In this document: piece after piece, positions 25,470-34,548 of the stretch | Numbering within the stretch: position 1 is the first letter of the stretch | Layout: each line of letters begins with the position of its first letter | NCBI GenBank assembly: GCA_030706635.1 | Contig: JAUZOD010000001.1 | Span: 229,462 to 293,461, forward strand | Direction of reading: 5' to 3' | DNA from: Bacteroidota bacterium | GTDB lineage: Bacteria > Bacteroidota > Bacteroidia > Chitinophagales > Chitinophagaceae | DNA: 64,000 nucleotides | Made by a program: the position numbers and the translations under genes | The notes under the pieces: model-generated | Told to the model about the DNA's origin: nothing | The model's input: the letters and a program-made list of their open reading frames with translations, nothing else | Databases searched by the model: none

Positions 25470-25886
25470 TTACAACCTTAATACAGCATAATCCGGATGC
25501 TCCGGATTTACGATCAATTCCTGCCGGAAAGGATGAATCATCACATCCATTTCTTCCATGGGTATGGCGCCTAAAAGCGGTTCGCTGTCGCCGGGCAGAA
25601 CAAATGCACTGCAAGTCGCCATTCTGTTGGCAAACTTTACGTCAACCGGGCCAACGACATCATATTCCACTACCCGGCTATTTGCAAGTTTTACCTTTCG
25701 TTTCTCAAGAAAAGGAAGCTGCAGCCGCTCCTGGATGGATCCGTTCATGGCCATCATGTATGCGCCGCTATCCACCAGCATAGTTAAACGGAGATGTTTC
25801 ACCTCTTCCATACCAATGATATGCCGTCGGGCAAGACTCAGGTCATCGGCGTTTGTCAATTCTATATCCGCATACACAACACCCAT
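25470..25886 (-). CDS. Retropepsin-like aspartic protease (clan AA)
   Basis: The 138-residue single-domain protein has a catalytic loop LVDSGAYMMAM with D39 at the DSG position (DTG in most homologues), a flap-like region around residues 60-75, and a hydrophobic-Gly pair near the end (PLLGAIPMEEMDV) as in pepsin-type folds. Such bacterial proteins would work as homodimers. No signal peptide is visible, so it is cytoplasmic. Its neighbours give no clue to the substrate. It lies 27 bases upstream of the epimerase-like gene on the same strand. Confidence 0.72.
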   Translation of the reverse strand: MGVVYADIELTNADDLSLARRHIIGMEEVKHLRLTMLVDSGAYMMAMNGSIQERLQLPFLEKRKVKLANSRVVEYDVVGPVDVKFANRMATCSAFVLPGDSEPLLGAIPMEEMDVMIHPFRQELIVNPEHPDYAVLRL

Positions 25887-25913
25887 AAAATAAAGTCTAT
25901 TATTAAGCCGCCG

Positions 25914-26885
25914 TCAACCGTGTTTAGTAGTCATCGCCAGCTCCGGCCTGATATTCCGCAGCATCTCTTCACTCATCCTCCGCAGTCCATACTCGGGTTT
26001 CCAACCCCAGTCGCTGCGGGCCGTCTGATCGTTGATGGATTCCGGCCAGGTTTCGGCTATGGCCTGGCGGTAGTCCGGTTTGTAGTCTATGGAAAATCCG
26101 GGAACAAGCTGTTTGATTTCTGCAGCTATTTCCGCCGGTGTGAAACTGATGCCCGCCAGATTATAGGCCGTGCGTACGGTGATCCGGGAAGCAGGAGCTT
26201 CCATCAGCTCGATGGTGCCGCGCACCGCATCATCCATATACATCATCGGCAGCCGGGCATCTTCTTTTAGAAAGCAGGTATATTTCTCGCCGCGAACGGC
26301 CGCATGATATATTTCAATGGCATAGTCCGTAGTGCCGCCGCCGGGCAGGGTTTTATAGCTGATCAGCCCTGGATATCGTATGCTTCGGATATCCACTCCA
26401 TACCGCTTAAAATAATAATGACACCACTGTTCGCCCGACAGTTTACTGATACCGTAAACCGTGGCCGGGGTAGACCAGGCGTTCTGCGGACAATCCACCC
26501 TGGGCGCGTCGGGACCAAATACCGCAATGCTGCTGGGCCAGAATACTTTTTGCACCCCTTCCTCCCGCGCCACTTCCAGCGTATTCAGCAGACTCTCCAT
26601 ATTCAGCTTCCACGCGAGCTGCGGTTGCTGTTCACCGGAAGCAGACAACATCGCGGCGAGCAGATAAATCGTTTTGATATTGTTGCGACGCACCTGCACC
26701 TGCAAGGTCATTTTGTCCATCACGTCCAGGGGCAGAAAGGGCCCCGCACCCTTTAGCAGGTCCGCATCTCTTTTCAGATCCGCTGCAATCACCGATTCCC
26801 CGCCATACCGATGGCGCAGGGCCAGTGTCAGTTCCGTGCCGATCTGCCCGCTGGCGCCGATCACCAGTGTCTTGTGCTCCTCCAT
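25914..26885 (-). CDS. NAD-dependent epimerase, L-threonine 3-dehydrogenase-like
   Basis: The start at 26885 (MEEHKTLVIG) puts the Rossmann motif GASGQIGTEL at residues 10-19; the longer ORF adds an unlikely N-terminus. The 323-residue SDR has LLAAMLSASGE, the active-site WPSSIAVFGP and YGISK, and RYPGLISYKTLPGGGTTDYA. These segments match the short-chain type of L-threonine 3-dehydrogenase, which forms 2-amino-3-ketobutyrate. The partner ligase kbl is not in the window. Confidence 0.85.
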   Translation of the reverse strand: MEEHKTLVIGASGQIGTELTLALRHRYGGESVIAADLKRDADLLKGAGPFLPLDVMDKMTLQVQVRRNNIKTIYLLAAMLSASGEQQPQLAWKLNMESLLNTLEVAREEGVQKVFWPSSIAVFGPDAPRVDCPQNAWSTPATVYGISKLSGEQWCHYYFKRYGVDIRSIRYPGLISYKTLPGGGTTDYAIEIYHAAVRGEKYTCFLKEDARLPMMYMDDAVRGTIELMEAPASRITVRTAYNLAGISFTPAEIAAEIKQLVPGFSIDYKPDYRQAIAETWPESINDQTARSDWGWKPEYGLRRMSEEMLRNIRPELAMTTKHG

Positions 26886-27320
26886 TCTTTGATTTCTTAA
26901 ATGCTCCGATGTCCTTCTTTGCAGAACCTCCGTTTCAACAGCAAAGAAAAGCATACAAAACGGGAATCCCTCATGCTCCTGTTTTTTTGATGCATGGATT
27001 TTTAAAAATAAAAGGAATTATTCCCCGGCTCTGTCGTTTCATTGGAAAAAAAGACAAAAGATTCGGTAAATTCTACTGCTGATGCTGTTTTTTTAGATGA
27101 AATAGAAACAGGGAAAGTAAATACAATCCCTGGTTTTTGAAACTACTGCTCACGATAAAACAAAACGACATAAAGAACGCAAAATAAGATTGAAGGGTCT
27201 GTAGAAACAAACCCTCAGGGATCACAAAGGCAAACCCTTCACATGAGAATGTCTTCCGGATGCCCGCACGGCATACCGGATAAAATCATTTTATCTTTCG
27301 GATGAAATAAACCCGGTATA
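26886..27320. other. Intergenic stretch without a gene
   Basis: No convincing reading frame exists in these 435 bases. There is a perfect 17-base palindrome, GATAAAAT-C-ATTTTATC (27279-27295), and just before it an imperfect GC-rich inverted repeat (about 27256-27280). Either could end transcription between the two minus-strand genes. I see no promoter match that I trust. Confidence 0.5.
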
Positions 27321-27776
27321 TCAGTTCAAAGGGATAGAAAATTTTTCCGTGGTGGGCGGAAGGCATTGCTGATCATTGCAAACCATAAATTCTACACTGC
27401 CGGAGAAATTGGTCCTGGCGTTTCCTTTGACCTTCACCAACTGCACAAAATCCACTTTACCATTAAAATATTTTACGTCCACCCCAAAAACAGCTTCATG
27501 TTTATTCAGCAGCTTACCGTTTTCTTTTACTTTTCCATCGATAGTATACAATGGATTTTTGGTGAAGCTGAATGAAGTGGGAATCGGGCCGCCATCCGGT
27601 GTGAACTGGGAATAGGTGTGCCAGGGACTGTTGACGTTCACGGTAAAATGCAGTTCATAAGTATCTCCCGCAATTTTCTTTGCCGAGTAGGTCCATGTAT
27701 AGGGAGCGGGATGCGGTTGTGCAACCGCAGTAAAAAATAAGAAGAGGGCAAAAAAGAGACTATATATTCTGGACAT
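27321..27776 (-). CDS. Stand-alone DsbD N-terminal (alpha) domain protein
   Basis: The start at 27776 (MSRIYSLFFALFL) gives a clean signal peptide ending VAQ. The mature about 130 residues match the immunoglobulin-like DsbD alpha domain, with the redox motif FMVCNDQQCLPP near the C-terminus (two cysteines four residues apart). In full DsbD this domain passes electrons to periplasmic thioredoxins. Here the membrane and thioredoxin domains are absent and no partner is adjacent. Lone copies are common in Bacteroidota. Confidence 0.82.
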   Translation of the reverse strand: MSRIYSLFFALFLFFTAVAQPHPAPYTWTYSAKKIAGDTYELHFTVNVNSPWHTYSQFTPDGGPIPTSFSFTKNPLYTIDGKVKENGKLLNKHEAVFGVDVKYFNGKVDFVQLVKVKGNARTNFSGSVEFMVCNDQQCLPPTTEKFSIPLN

Positions 27777-27950
27777 GAATGAGAAATTAAAAATCAAAAA
27801 TGATGAACGCTAAGTTAGTGGATTGATTGAATTCGTCTGTCGCGTTTTTAATAAAACAGCAAAGGGACGTTTTTGAATTAGAAGTATTTGTTAAAATTTT
27901 GTGAGAGCGGAGCAATTTCTTCCCGTTTTTTTTTTAAAAAGCATCTCCCG

Positions 27951-28955
27951 TCAGCCTTTTCTCAATAGCGAAAACGGATCTGTTTCTGCCACCAGGGTAT
28001 TGCTCAGGACTCCCAGTTCTGTGATCTCCATGGTCACGGTGTCACCGGCCTTCAGCCACTGCGCTGAATACGCGGGATCATGAAGAACGGCGGTGCCGTT
28101 AAGTTCCAGCAGGCATCCCGTGCCAACGGTGCCGCTGCCGATAACGTCCCCCGGATACAGATCCGCACCGTAAGAGGCCCGCTCAATGATCTCTGCAAAA
28201 GTCCACTGCATATCCGAGAGCATACCACGACTGTATTCTGTTCCGTTTACAGAACAACTCATCTCCAGGTTCCAGGCTTTACCGGTATGGCCCGGCCGGG
28301 CTGCTGTTTCATATTTCTCCAACTCGTCTGTGGTCACCAGCCACGGACCGGTGCAGGTAGCAAAATCTTTTCCTTTGGCAGGACCCAGGTTTAGTTTCAT
28401 CTCCTCCATCTGAAGTGTACGGGCACTCAGGTCATTCATGATCATCAACCCCGCGATGTATGCATCCGCAGTTTCCGCCCGGATATTCCGTCCCTGTTTT
28501 GATATCACAACGGCAGCTTCCAGTTCATAATCCAGCTCCTGAAAATGATCGGGCATACAGGCCACGGGCCCGGGACCGCGTATTGACCGGTGGTTGGTAA
28601 AATAAAAAACCGGAAAACGGTCAAATTCCGGAATCATCGGCAGGCGCCGGTTCCTTCTTGCCGTTTCCACATGCTGGCGGAATGCATAGCCATCACGGCA
28701 GGATCCCGGCCTCGGCACCGGGGCAAGCATCTGAACATCCTCCAGCCGGATGCCCTCTGATGTTTTGACTGAACCTGAGTCCATTATTTTACGCTCCGCT
28801 TCCTGCGCCAGCGGCATCAGCAAATCCCACTGCAATAAAAAAGAATCAATCACCCGCGGCAAACGTTCATCCAATACAGACAAAGGATAAACCCGGTGAT
28901 CCCGGATAAACCCGAAAGCTTCCTGATGCTGATACAAAAAAGAAATCAGTTTCAT
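27951..28955 (-). CDS. Fumarylacetoacetate hydrolase family protein
   Basis: The start at 28955 (MKLISFLYQ) is chosen because the family begins here and the longer ORF runs antisense-like through the hppD end. The 334-residue protein has the FAH domain: EAAVVISKQGR, NDLSARTLQMEEMKLN, KGKDFATCTGPWLVT, and CSVNGTEYSRG. The acidic metal ligands are present. It cleaves fumarylacetoacetate to fumarate and acetoacetate, the last step of tyrosine breakdown, and it lies 34 bases after hppD. Confidence 0.87.
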   Translation of the reverse strand: MKLISFLYQHQEAFGFIRDHRVYPLSVLDERLPRVIDSFLLQWDLLMPLAQEAERKIMDSGSVKTSEGIRLEDVQMLAPVPRPGSCRDGYAFRQHVETARRNRRLPMIPEFDRFPVFYFTNHRSIRGPGPVACMPDHFQELDYELEAAVVISKQGRNIRAETADAYIAGLMIMNDLSARTLQMEEMKLNLGPAKGKDFATCTGPWLVTTDELEKYETAARPGHTGKAWNLEMSCSVNGTEYSRGMLSDMQWTFAEIIERASYGADLYPGDVIGSGTVGTGCLLELNGTAVLHDPAYSAQWLKAGDTVTMEITELGVLSNTLVAETDPFSLLRKG

Positions 28956-28989
28956 GGTAATGGTTAAAATGAACGGCGGCGTCCGCAGG

Positions 28990-30120
28990 TTACAGATTTC
29001 CGCGCAATGCCTGCTCCCTCTCCATGGCTTCGAACAAGGCTTTGAAATTTCCTTTGCCGAAACTCTTCGCGCCTTTGCGCTGGATAATTTCGAAAAACAA
29101 TGTAGGCCGGTCTTCCACGGGTTTGCTGAAGATTTGTAACAGGTATCCTTCCGGATCGCGGTCAACCAGTATGCCCAGTGCTTTCAGGGGTTGCAGATCT
29201 TCTTCCAGTTTACCCACCCTTTCTTCCAGGCCTTCATAGTAGCTGTCTGGCACCTTCAGAAATTCTATTCCGCGATGCATCAGTTCCCGAACAGTCTCTA
29301 TGATATTGTCTGTTGCCAGCGCTACATGCTGTACGCCTTCCCCTCCGTAGAATTCGAGGTATTCCTCCACCTGCGATTTTTTCTTTCCCTCCGCAGGTTC
29401 GTTGATGGGAAATTTCACATATCCGTTACCGTTACTCATCACCTTGCTCATCAGGGCAGAATATTCTGTTGAAATATCCTGGTCATCAAACGTCAGAATA
29501 TTTTTAAAGCCCATCACGTTTTCATAAAAGGAAACCCATTTGTTCATCTGGTTCCAACCAACATTGCCCACGCAGTGGTCAACATATTTCAGTCCTGTAC
29601 TGCCGTGGGCAAACCCGGGATCCCATTTTCTGAAACCGGGCATAAACAAACCTGAATACTGTTTACGGTCAACGAACAGATGAACCGTGTCGCCATATAG
29701 CCGGATACCGCTGATGCCGAGTTGTCCGTCTTCATCCGAAAGGATCTCTGGTTCCTGGTCACTCACAGCGCCGCGGCGGGTTGTTTCCCGCCAGGCATCC
29801 GCCGCATCGTCCACTATCAATGCAATGGCACGGATGCCATCCCCATGTTTGGCCACATGGGCGGCAATAGGCGTGCCCGGATGAAGCGAAGTAGTGAATA
29901 CGAAAGTAAGGTTGTTCTGCCTCAGCACGTAACTGACCCGGTCCCGCATACCCGTCTCCGGGCCTGCATATGCAATGCCCTCAAAACCAAAGGCTGTTAT
30001 ATAATAATGCGCGGCCTGTTTGGCATTGCCTACGTAAAATTCAATATAGTCTGTTCCGTATAAGGGAAGAAAGTCTTTTTCTTCCGTAGAAGAAAGACCG
30101 GTACTGCTGGTCTGTTTCAT
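28990..30120 (-). CDS. hppD: 4-hydroxyphenylpyruvate dioxygenase
   Basis: HPPD converts 4-hydroxyphenylpyruvate to homogentisate using Fe(II). The 376-residue protein has two vicinal-oxygen-chelate domains, with iron ligands H182 (KYVDHCVG), H265 (GVQHVALAT) and E344 (LFFEIIQRKG). The C-terminal segment AKSFGKGNFKALFEAMEREQALRG is the usual lid helix. It is upstream of the FAH-family gene in the same direction and about 770 bases from the divergent hmgA. Confidence 0.96.
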   Translation of the reverse strand: MKQTSSTGLSSTEEKDFLPLYGTDYIEFYVGNAKQAAHYYITAFGFEGIAYAGPETGMRDRVSYVLRQNNLTFVFTTSLHPGTPIAAHVAKHGDGIRAIALIVDDAADAWRETTRRGAVSDQEPEILSDEDGQLGISGIRLYGDTVHLFVDRKQYSGLFMPGFRKWDPGFAHGSTGLKYVDHCVGNVGWNQMNKWVSFYENVMGFKNILTFDDQDISTEYSALMSKVMSNGNGYVKFPINEPAEGKKKSQVEEYLEFYGGEGVQHVALATDNIIETVRELMHRGIEFLKVPDSYYEGLEERVGKLEEDLQPLKALGILVDRDPEGYLLQIFSKPVEDRPTLFFEIIQRKGAKSFGKGNFKALFEAMEREQALRGNL

Positions 30121-30275
30121 AAAAAATGAATGAATGGCAAGAGAAATTTCGGGAAAGCACGCAGGTGCGGAAAAATATCAGTGCGCGGCAGCCAGGGTTT
30201 CCAGCAGAAAGATGTAATGCCCGCGCTGGTCTGGAAAGATTTTATATGGATAGTCGGGCCGCATGGGTGATCAAA

Positions 30276-30680
30276 TCAACTGGATCTGTGGCGAAGGTAG
30301 AAACAAATGACCATGGCCACAACAAATCCGGCAATCACGATCCTATTCCAGTTTTTGACAGCTTTTTGAGCGCGTAAGGCATCTTCGTGACTGATCATTT
30401 CCTCGCGGATCTCCCGGGAATAACCGCCCCTGGCCATAAACTGTGAACCCTTGGGCGTGATTTCCATGGAAAGCCCTTCGGGGCCCACAAAACCGCGGAT
30501 CAGACCATCCTCAAACAGGATTTCCTGCAGCTCGTCCAGATCCTCTCCGAATAAATCGCCATAGCGGTTATGAAACAGAGCCAGCGGAACGGTGCTGGCT
30601 TCTTCAAATTCGTGCATCATTAAGGAAAGTAAGCCATCTAATTTTTCGTCAATACCCGTGATCTTGCCCGTTAACTGCAT
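30276..30680 (-). CDS. Hypothetical protein with C-terminal membrane anchor
   Basis: The 134-residue protein has a soluble N-terminal domain (1-95) with acidic helices (LFGEDLDELQEILFEDGLIRG) and a small winged-helix-like finish (LSMEITPKGSQFMARGGY). One tail transmembrane helix follows (about 112-128, RIVIAGFVVAMVICFYL). No family is recognised. It lies between the divergent hppD and hmgA genes. A tail-anchored sensor or regulator is one possibility, but nothing in the sequence proves it. Confidence 0.7.
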   Translation of the reverse strand: MQLTGKITGIDEKLDGLLSLMMHEFEEASTVPLALFHNRYGDLFGEDLDELQEILFEDGLIRGFVGPEGLSMEITPKGSQFMARGGYSREIREEMISHEDALRAQKAVKNWNRIVIAGFVVAMVICFYLRHRSS

Positions 30681-30893
30681 CAGTTGATCTGTTTATTAGT
30701 CATGCAAAAAAATGCATTCACAGGAATGGATCACAGATCGCATGGGTCCGTTAAGTCATTAGCCGCTTATAATGCTTAGAAGGAGTTTGCGTGAAAAGAA
30801 GATTTCAAAGGAGTGGGCACCATAAAAATAAAAACATTTTCACGAAAACAAAATATTTTTTAGATCGGCGTACCTTGATTTTAAATATTCAGC

Positions 30894-32048
30894 ATGCCTT
30901 TCTATATTCAGCGGGGCAAAATCCCGCCCAAGCGGCATACCCAGTTCCGTCAGCCCGACGGAACCCTGTACGCAGAACAGCTTTTTTCCACTGAAGGGTT
31001 CTCTAACGATTCCTCGCTTCTATACCATGCCCATGCCCCCACGGCCATCACCGGCATAGACGAGCCGGTGGCCGTAACGCCCCTGATTGCGGAGGAGAAA
31101 ATGCTGAAACACAGGAGTCTGGAGGGTTTTAGCATAAAACCGGCAACGGATTTTCTGGACAGCCGTGTTCCCGTCCTGGTCAATAATGACGTCCATATTT
31201 CCCTGGCAGCTCCCCGGGAGTCCATGAAAACCTATTTTTACAAGAATGCCGACGCCGATGAGCTGATTTTCGTCCATGAAGGGGGAGGCAGCCTCGAATC
31301 CCAGTACGGGTCGCTCCCGTTCCGAGAGGGCGACTATCTGATCATTCCCCGGGGAACCATTTATCAGATTCTCTTCAATAGTAGTCAAAACCGGCTTTTT
31401 CTGGTGGAATCCTTCAGTCCGATCCGGTTTCCTGACAAATACCTGAGCCGCTACGGCCAGCTCCTTGAGCATTCACCATATTGCGAACGGGATATCCGGC
31501 CTCCCGGCGAATTAAACTTCATCAATGAAAAGGGTGATTTTCTCATCAAAACCAAAAAGCAGGGTGTTCAATACGGCATCCATTATGGCCATCACCCTTT
31601 CGATATCGTCGGCTGGGACGGATGCTGTTATCCTTTTGCCCTGTCTATCCATGATTTTGAGCCCATTACCGGCCGCGTACATCAGCCTCCTCCGGTTCAC
31701 CAGACTTTCGAAGGCCGGAATTTTGTGGTGTGTTCTTTTGTTCCCCGTCTTTTCGATTATCACCCTTTGGCAGTTCCGGTTCCCTATAACCATAGCAATA
31801 TTGACAGCGATGAAGTGCTTTATTATGTGGATGGCGATTTTATGAGCCGCAAACAGGTGAGCCGTGGCATGATCACGTTGCACCCGGCAGGCATTCCCCA
31901 TGGTCCGCATCCGGGCACGGTAGAAAAAAATATTGGCGCAAAAGAAACGAAAGAACTGGCGGTTATGCTGGACAGCTTTCACCCGCTGAAGCTGACACGC
32001 GCAGCCATCGATATTGAAAACAAAGATTATATTTCCTCCTGGTTATGA
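30894..32048 (+). CDS. hmgA: Homogentisate 1,2-dioxygenase
   Basis: HmgA opens the ring of homogentisate to maleylacetoacetate. The 384-residue cupin-type protein has an MPFYIQRGKIPPKRHTQFR N-terminus usual for this clade. The C-terminal iron-site residues are in PYNHSNIDSDEVLYYVDG and GIPHGPHPG. It completes the HPPD-HmgA-FAH route in this locus; a maleylacetoacetate isomerase is not present. It overlaps fbp by four bases (ATGA). Confidence 0.94.
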   Translation: MPFYIQRGKIPPKRHTQFRQPDGTLYAEQLFSTEGFSNDSSLLYHAHAPTAITGIDEPVAVTPLIAEEKMLKHRSLEGFSIKPATDFLDSRVPVLVNNDVHISLAAPRESMKTYFYKNADADELIFVHEGGGSLESQYGSLPFREGDYLIIPRGTIYQILFNSSQNRLFLVESFSPIRFPDKYLSRYGQLLEHSPYCERDIRPPGELNFINEKGDFLIKTKKQGVQYGIHYGHHPFDIVGWDGCCYPFALSIHDFEPITGRVHQPPPVHQTFEGRNFVVCSFVPRLFDYHPLAVPVPYNHSNIDSDEVLYYVDGDFMSRKQVSRGMITLHPAGIPHGPHPGTVEKNIGAKETKELAVMLDSFHPLKLTRAAIDIENKDYISSWL

Positions 32049-33046
32049 CCATCAACCGCGACATCCTCACACTCGAAGAATTCAGAAAACAGGAATTAAG
32101 ATCCCTCCCTAACGCTACCGGCGAGCTCAGTAACCTCTTGCGCGACATCGCCCTGGCCGCCAAGCGCGTAAATGTCGAGGTAAACAAAGCGGGACTGGTG
32201 GACATTCTCGGCGAAACAGGCGCTGTAAACGTCCAGGGGGAATCCGTGCAAAGGCTGGATGAATTTGCCAATGCAGAATTCATGGCCGTATTGCAACGTG
32301 GCGTGAGCTGCGCAGGCATAGCGTCGGAGGAACTGGATGAATTCGTTGCCTTTAATGAAGAACTCTGCAATCAATCCAAATACGTGGTGGTGATGGATCC
32401 GCTCGACGGCAGCAGCAATATTGACGTGAACATCTCCATCGGGACCATCTTCGGCGTGTACCGGAGAAAAAGCGTCCAGGGGAAACCCTGCATGCTGGAA
32501 GATTTTTTACAGCAGGGCAAAAACCTCGTGGCCGCGGGTTATATCATCTACGGATCTTCCACCATGCTGGTATATGCCACCCGCAGGGGTGTTAACGGGT
32601 TTACGCTGGATCCTTCCATCGGTGAATTTACCCTGAGCCATCCCGATATCCACTGTCCGGAACAGGGAAAGATCTATTCCGTGAATCATGGAAACTTTTT
32701 TGCCTACAATGAAAAAGTACAGAAATACATTGATGCCTGCCAGCGAAAAACAAAGGCGGAAGGCGGGCCGTACAACCAAAGATACACCGGAAGTATGGTG
32801 GCAGACCTTCACCGGAACATGCTGAAAGGCGGCATATTCCTGTATCCGGGCAGCAGTGCAAATCCGAATGGAAAACTGCGGCTTGTGTATGAATGTAATC
32901 CTTTTGCTTTTATTCTGGAAGTAGCCGGCGGTGCGGCAACAGACGGACAGGAGAAAATTCTGGACCTGACTCCCTCCTCGCTGCATCAGCGTATCCCATT
33001 TTTCGCAGGAAGCAAAAAGATGATGAAGGATTTTGAAAAGAGCTGA
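32045..33046 (+). CDS. fbp: Fructose-1,6-bisphosphatase class 1
   Basis: Fbp dephosphorylates fructose-1,6-bisphosphate, the committed step of gluconeogenesis. The 333-residue protein has the metal-binding DPLDGSSNID and IASEELDEF segments and YTGSMVADLHRNMLKGG of class 1 enzymes. It overlaps the hmgA stop by ATGA, so translation is coupled to homogentisate dioxygenase. It ends 17 bases before the convergent amylase stop. Confidence 0.96.
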   Translation: MTINRDILTLEEFRKQELRSLPNATGELSNLLRDIALAAKRVNVEVNKAGLVDILGETGAVNVQGESVQRLDEFANAEFMAVLQRGVSCAGIASEELDEFVAFNEELCNQSKYVVVMDPLDGSSNIDVNISIGTIFGVYRRKSVQGKPCMLEDFLQQGKNLVAAGYIIYGSSTMLVYATRRGVNGFTLDPSIGEFTLSHPDIHCPEQGKIYSVNHGNFFAYNEKVQKYIDACQRKTKAEGGPYNQRYTGSMVADLHRNMLKGGIFLYPGSSANPNGKLRLVYECNPFAFILEVAGGAATDGQEKILDLTPSSLHQRIPFFAGSKKMMKDFEKS

Positions 33047-33069
33047 CCGCTGACGGTTGACGGTCAACC
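33044..33069. repeat. Short copy of the GTTGAC inverted repeat
   Basis: Between the convergent fbp and amylase genes lie GGTTGAC and GTCAACC arms one base apart, preceded by CTGACCGCTGAC. It shares its GTTGACGG units with the longer copies at 37258-37329 and 41089-41130. Confidence 0.6.
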
Positions 33070-34548
33070 CATTCTCACCCAAACGCTCACCGATTCTGGA
33101 GGCACCAGGAATTTCCCTTTTCCGTTTTTGTCCAGTGTTACCAAACCTTTGTGATTTTGCAGAAAGTCTGCAAACGGTTTACCCGCATACCGCTTCCCCA
33201 TGTTCATTTCTTTGAACCCCTCCTGATCATTGCTGATCAGCACGGCGCAACCTTCGTGTTCCTCGTCACCGGAACGCGTCCAGCCAATACAACTGCCATG
33301 ATCCAGATAATCTTTTTGTTTACCAAAGGCAAACTGTTTGCGTGCCCGGATCAATAACTCCAACTTATCCACCTTCGGCATGAAGATCTCATGGTCCTGC
33401 CCATCCTGGCCCTTATCCGTATAGTGCGCCCCATGCAAATCCGCATAAAAGATGCAGGGATACCCCTGTTCCCTTAAAAGAATCAGTGCATAGGCAATGG
33501 GTTTAAACCAGGGATCAACGGGAGCTTCCAGGGCCTGCAGAGGTTGCGTGTCGTGGTTGGCCACCACAGTCACCGTTACATCGGGTCGCACGGAGATGAG
33601 TGAATCGTGAAAAATATTGTTAAGATCATAATCCTTTCCCGCCCGCGATGCTTCGTGAAAATTTTGCTGCAGACAGGCATCAAACAAACTCACTCTTCCG
33701 CCGGTTGCTTCGATGTATTTCAGCAACAGCGGAAGATTTCTTGGCGACCAGTATTCTGCAACCGCAAACAAGTCGGGGTTGATACTCGATCGCATCTCAT
33801 CTACCCATTCATTGATGAATTTCGGAGAAATATGTTTTACAGCATCCAACCGGAATCCGTCATAGTGCAGGGTATCGTACAACCATTTTCCCCAGCGCTT
33901 CAATTCTTCCCGCACGGCAGGATTCCTGAATTCAATATCGTCGTACATCAGGTAATCATAGTTACCTTTTTCATCGTCCACCATTTCTTCCCAGCCTTCC
34001 CCGTATTCATTATTGACGATGCTGAGAATAGCGCTTTCGTTCAGGTCGGCGGCATAATCAATACCCGAAAAACAACGAAAATCCCATATGAACCGGGAAT
34101 ATTTTCCTTTTCTCCCGGGAAAAATAAATTTCGTGTAGGCTTCAATCTCAAAAGGATCGCTGATGAACTCATCCCGGTTATCTGGATTTACCCGCCGAAC
34201 GATTACTTTTTCCTTTTCGTCCGCGCCGCCCATATGATTCATCACGGCGTCCACATACAGTTTTATGCCGGCTCCATGAATGGCATCCACGGCAGCCATC
34301 AATTCTTCTTTTGTTCCATACTTTGTTCTTACCGATCCTTTCTGATCAAATTCTCCCAGATCGTAAACATCATATACATCATACCCAATCGAATAACCTC
34401 CCGAGGTTCCCTTTCCGGCAGGCGGAATCCAAATCGCAGTAATGCCCATGTCCGCAAGGCTTCCTGCGCTTTCCCTGATCTGGTTCCATAGTTTGCCGTC
34501 CGGTTCCAAATACCAGTGAAAACCTTGCAGGATGGTGCCGTTGATCAT
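33064..34548 (-). CDS. Cytoplasmic alpha-amylase (GH13)
   Basis: The start at 34548 (MINGTILQGFHWY) forms an ATGA overlap with the upstream SET-domain gene; the longer ORF lacks family similarity. The 494-residue protein has no signal peptide. It has the GH13 regions: DAVMNHMGG, DGFRLDAVKHI (nucleophile Asp), FAVAEYW (acid Glu) and VVANHDTQP (transition-state Asp). The overall pattern is like bacterial AmyA/GH13_5. It would break down intracellular or imported alpha-glucan. Confidence 0.93.
   Translation of the reverse strand: MINGTILQGFHWYLEPDGKLWNQIRESAGSLADMGITAIWIPPAGKGTSGGYSIGYDVYDVYDLGEFDQKGSVRTKYGTKEELMAAVDAIHGAGIKLYVDAVMNHMGGADEKEKVIVRRVNPDNRDEFISDPFEIEAYTKFIFPGRKGKYSRFIWDFRCFSGIDYAADLNESAILSIVNNEYGEGWEEMVDDEKGNYDYLMYDDIEFRNPAVREELKRWGKWLYDTLHYDGFRLDAVKHISPKFINEWVDEMRSSINPDLFAVAEYWSPRNLPLLLKYIEATGGRVSLFDACLQQNFHEASRAGKDYDLNNIFHDSLISVRPDVTVTVVANHDTQPLQALEAPVDPWFKPIAYALILLREQGYPCIFYADLHGAHYTDKGQDGQDHEIFMPKVDKLELLIRARKQFAFGKQKDYLDHGSCIGWTRSGDEEHEGCAVLISNDQEGFKEMNMGKRYAGKPFADFLQNHKGLVTLDKNGKGKFLVPPESVSVWVRMG

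Noticed and set aside
27256..27295. Riboswitch-like structure in the 26886-27320 gap
   Set aside because: There are inverted repeats, but no conserved core of a known riboswitch; they fit terminators at least as well.
28956..29165. N-terminal extension of the FAH-family gene
   Set aside because: The 70 extra codons read through the end of hppD and are not family-like; MKLISFLYQ at 28955 is the normal start.
33607..34491. 294-residue plus-strand ORF opposite the amylase
   Set aside because: The GH13 motifs are all on the minus strand. The plus-strand translation lacks any recognisable domain.
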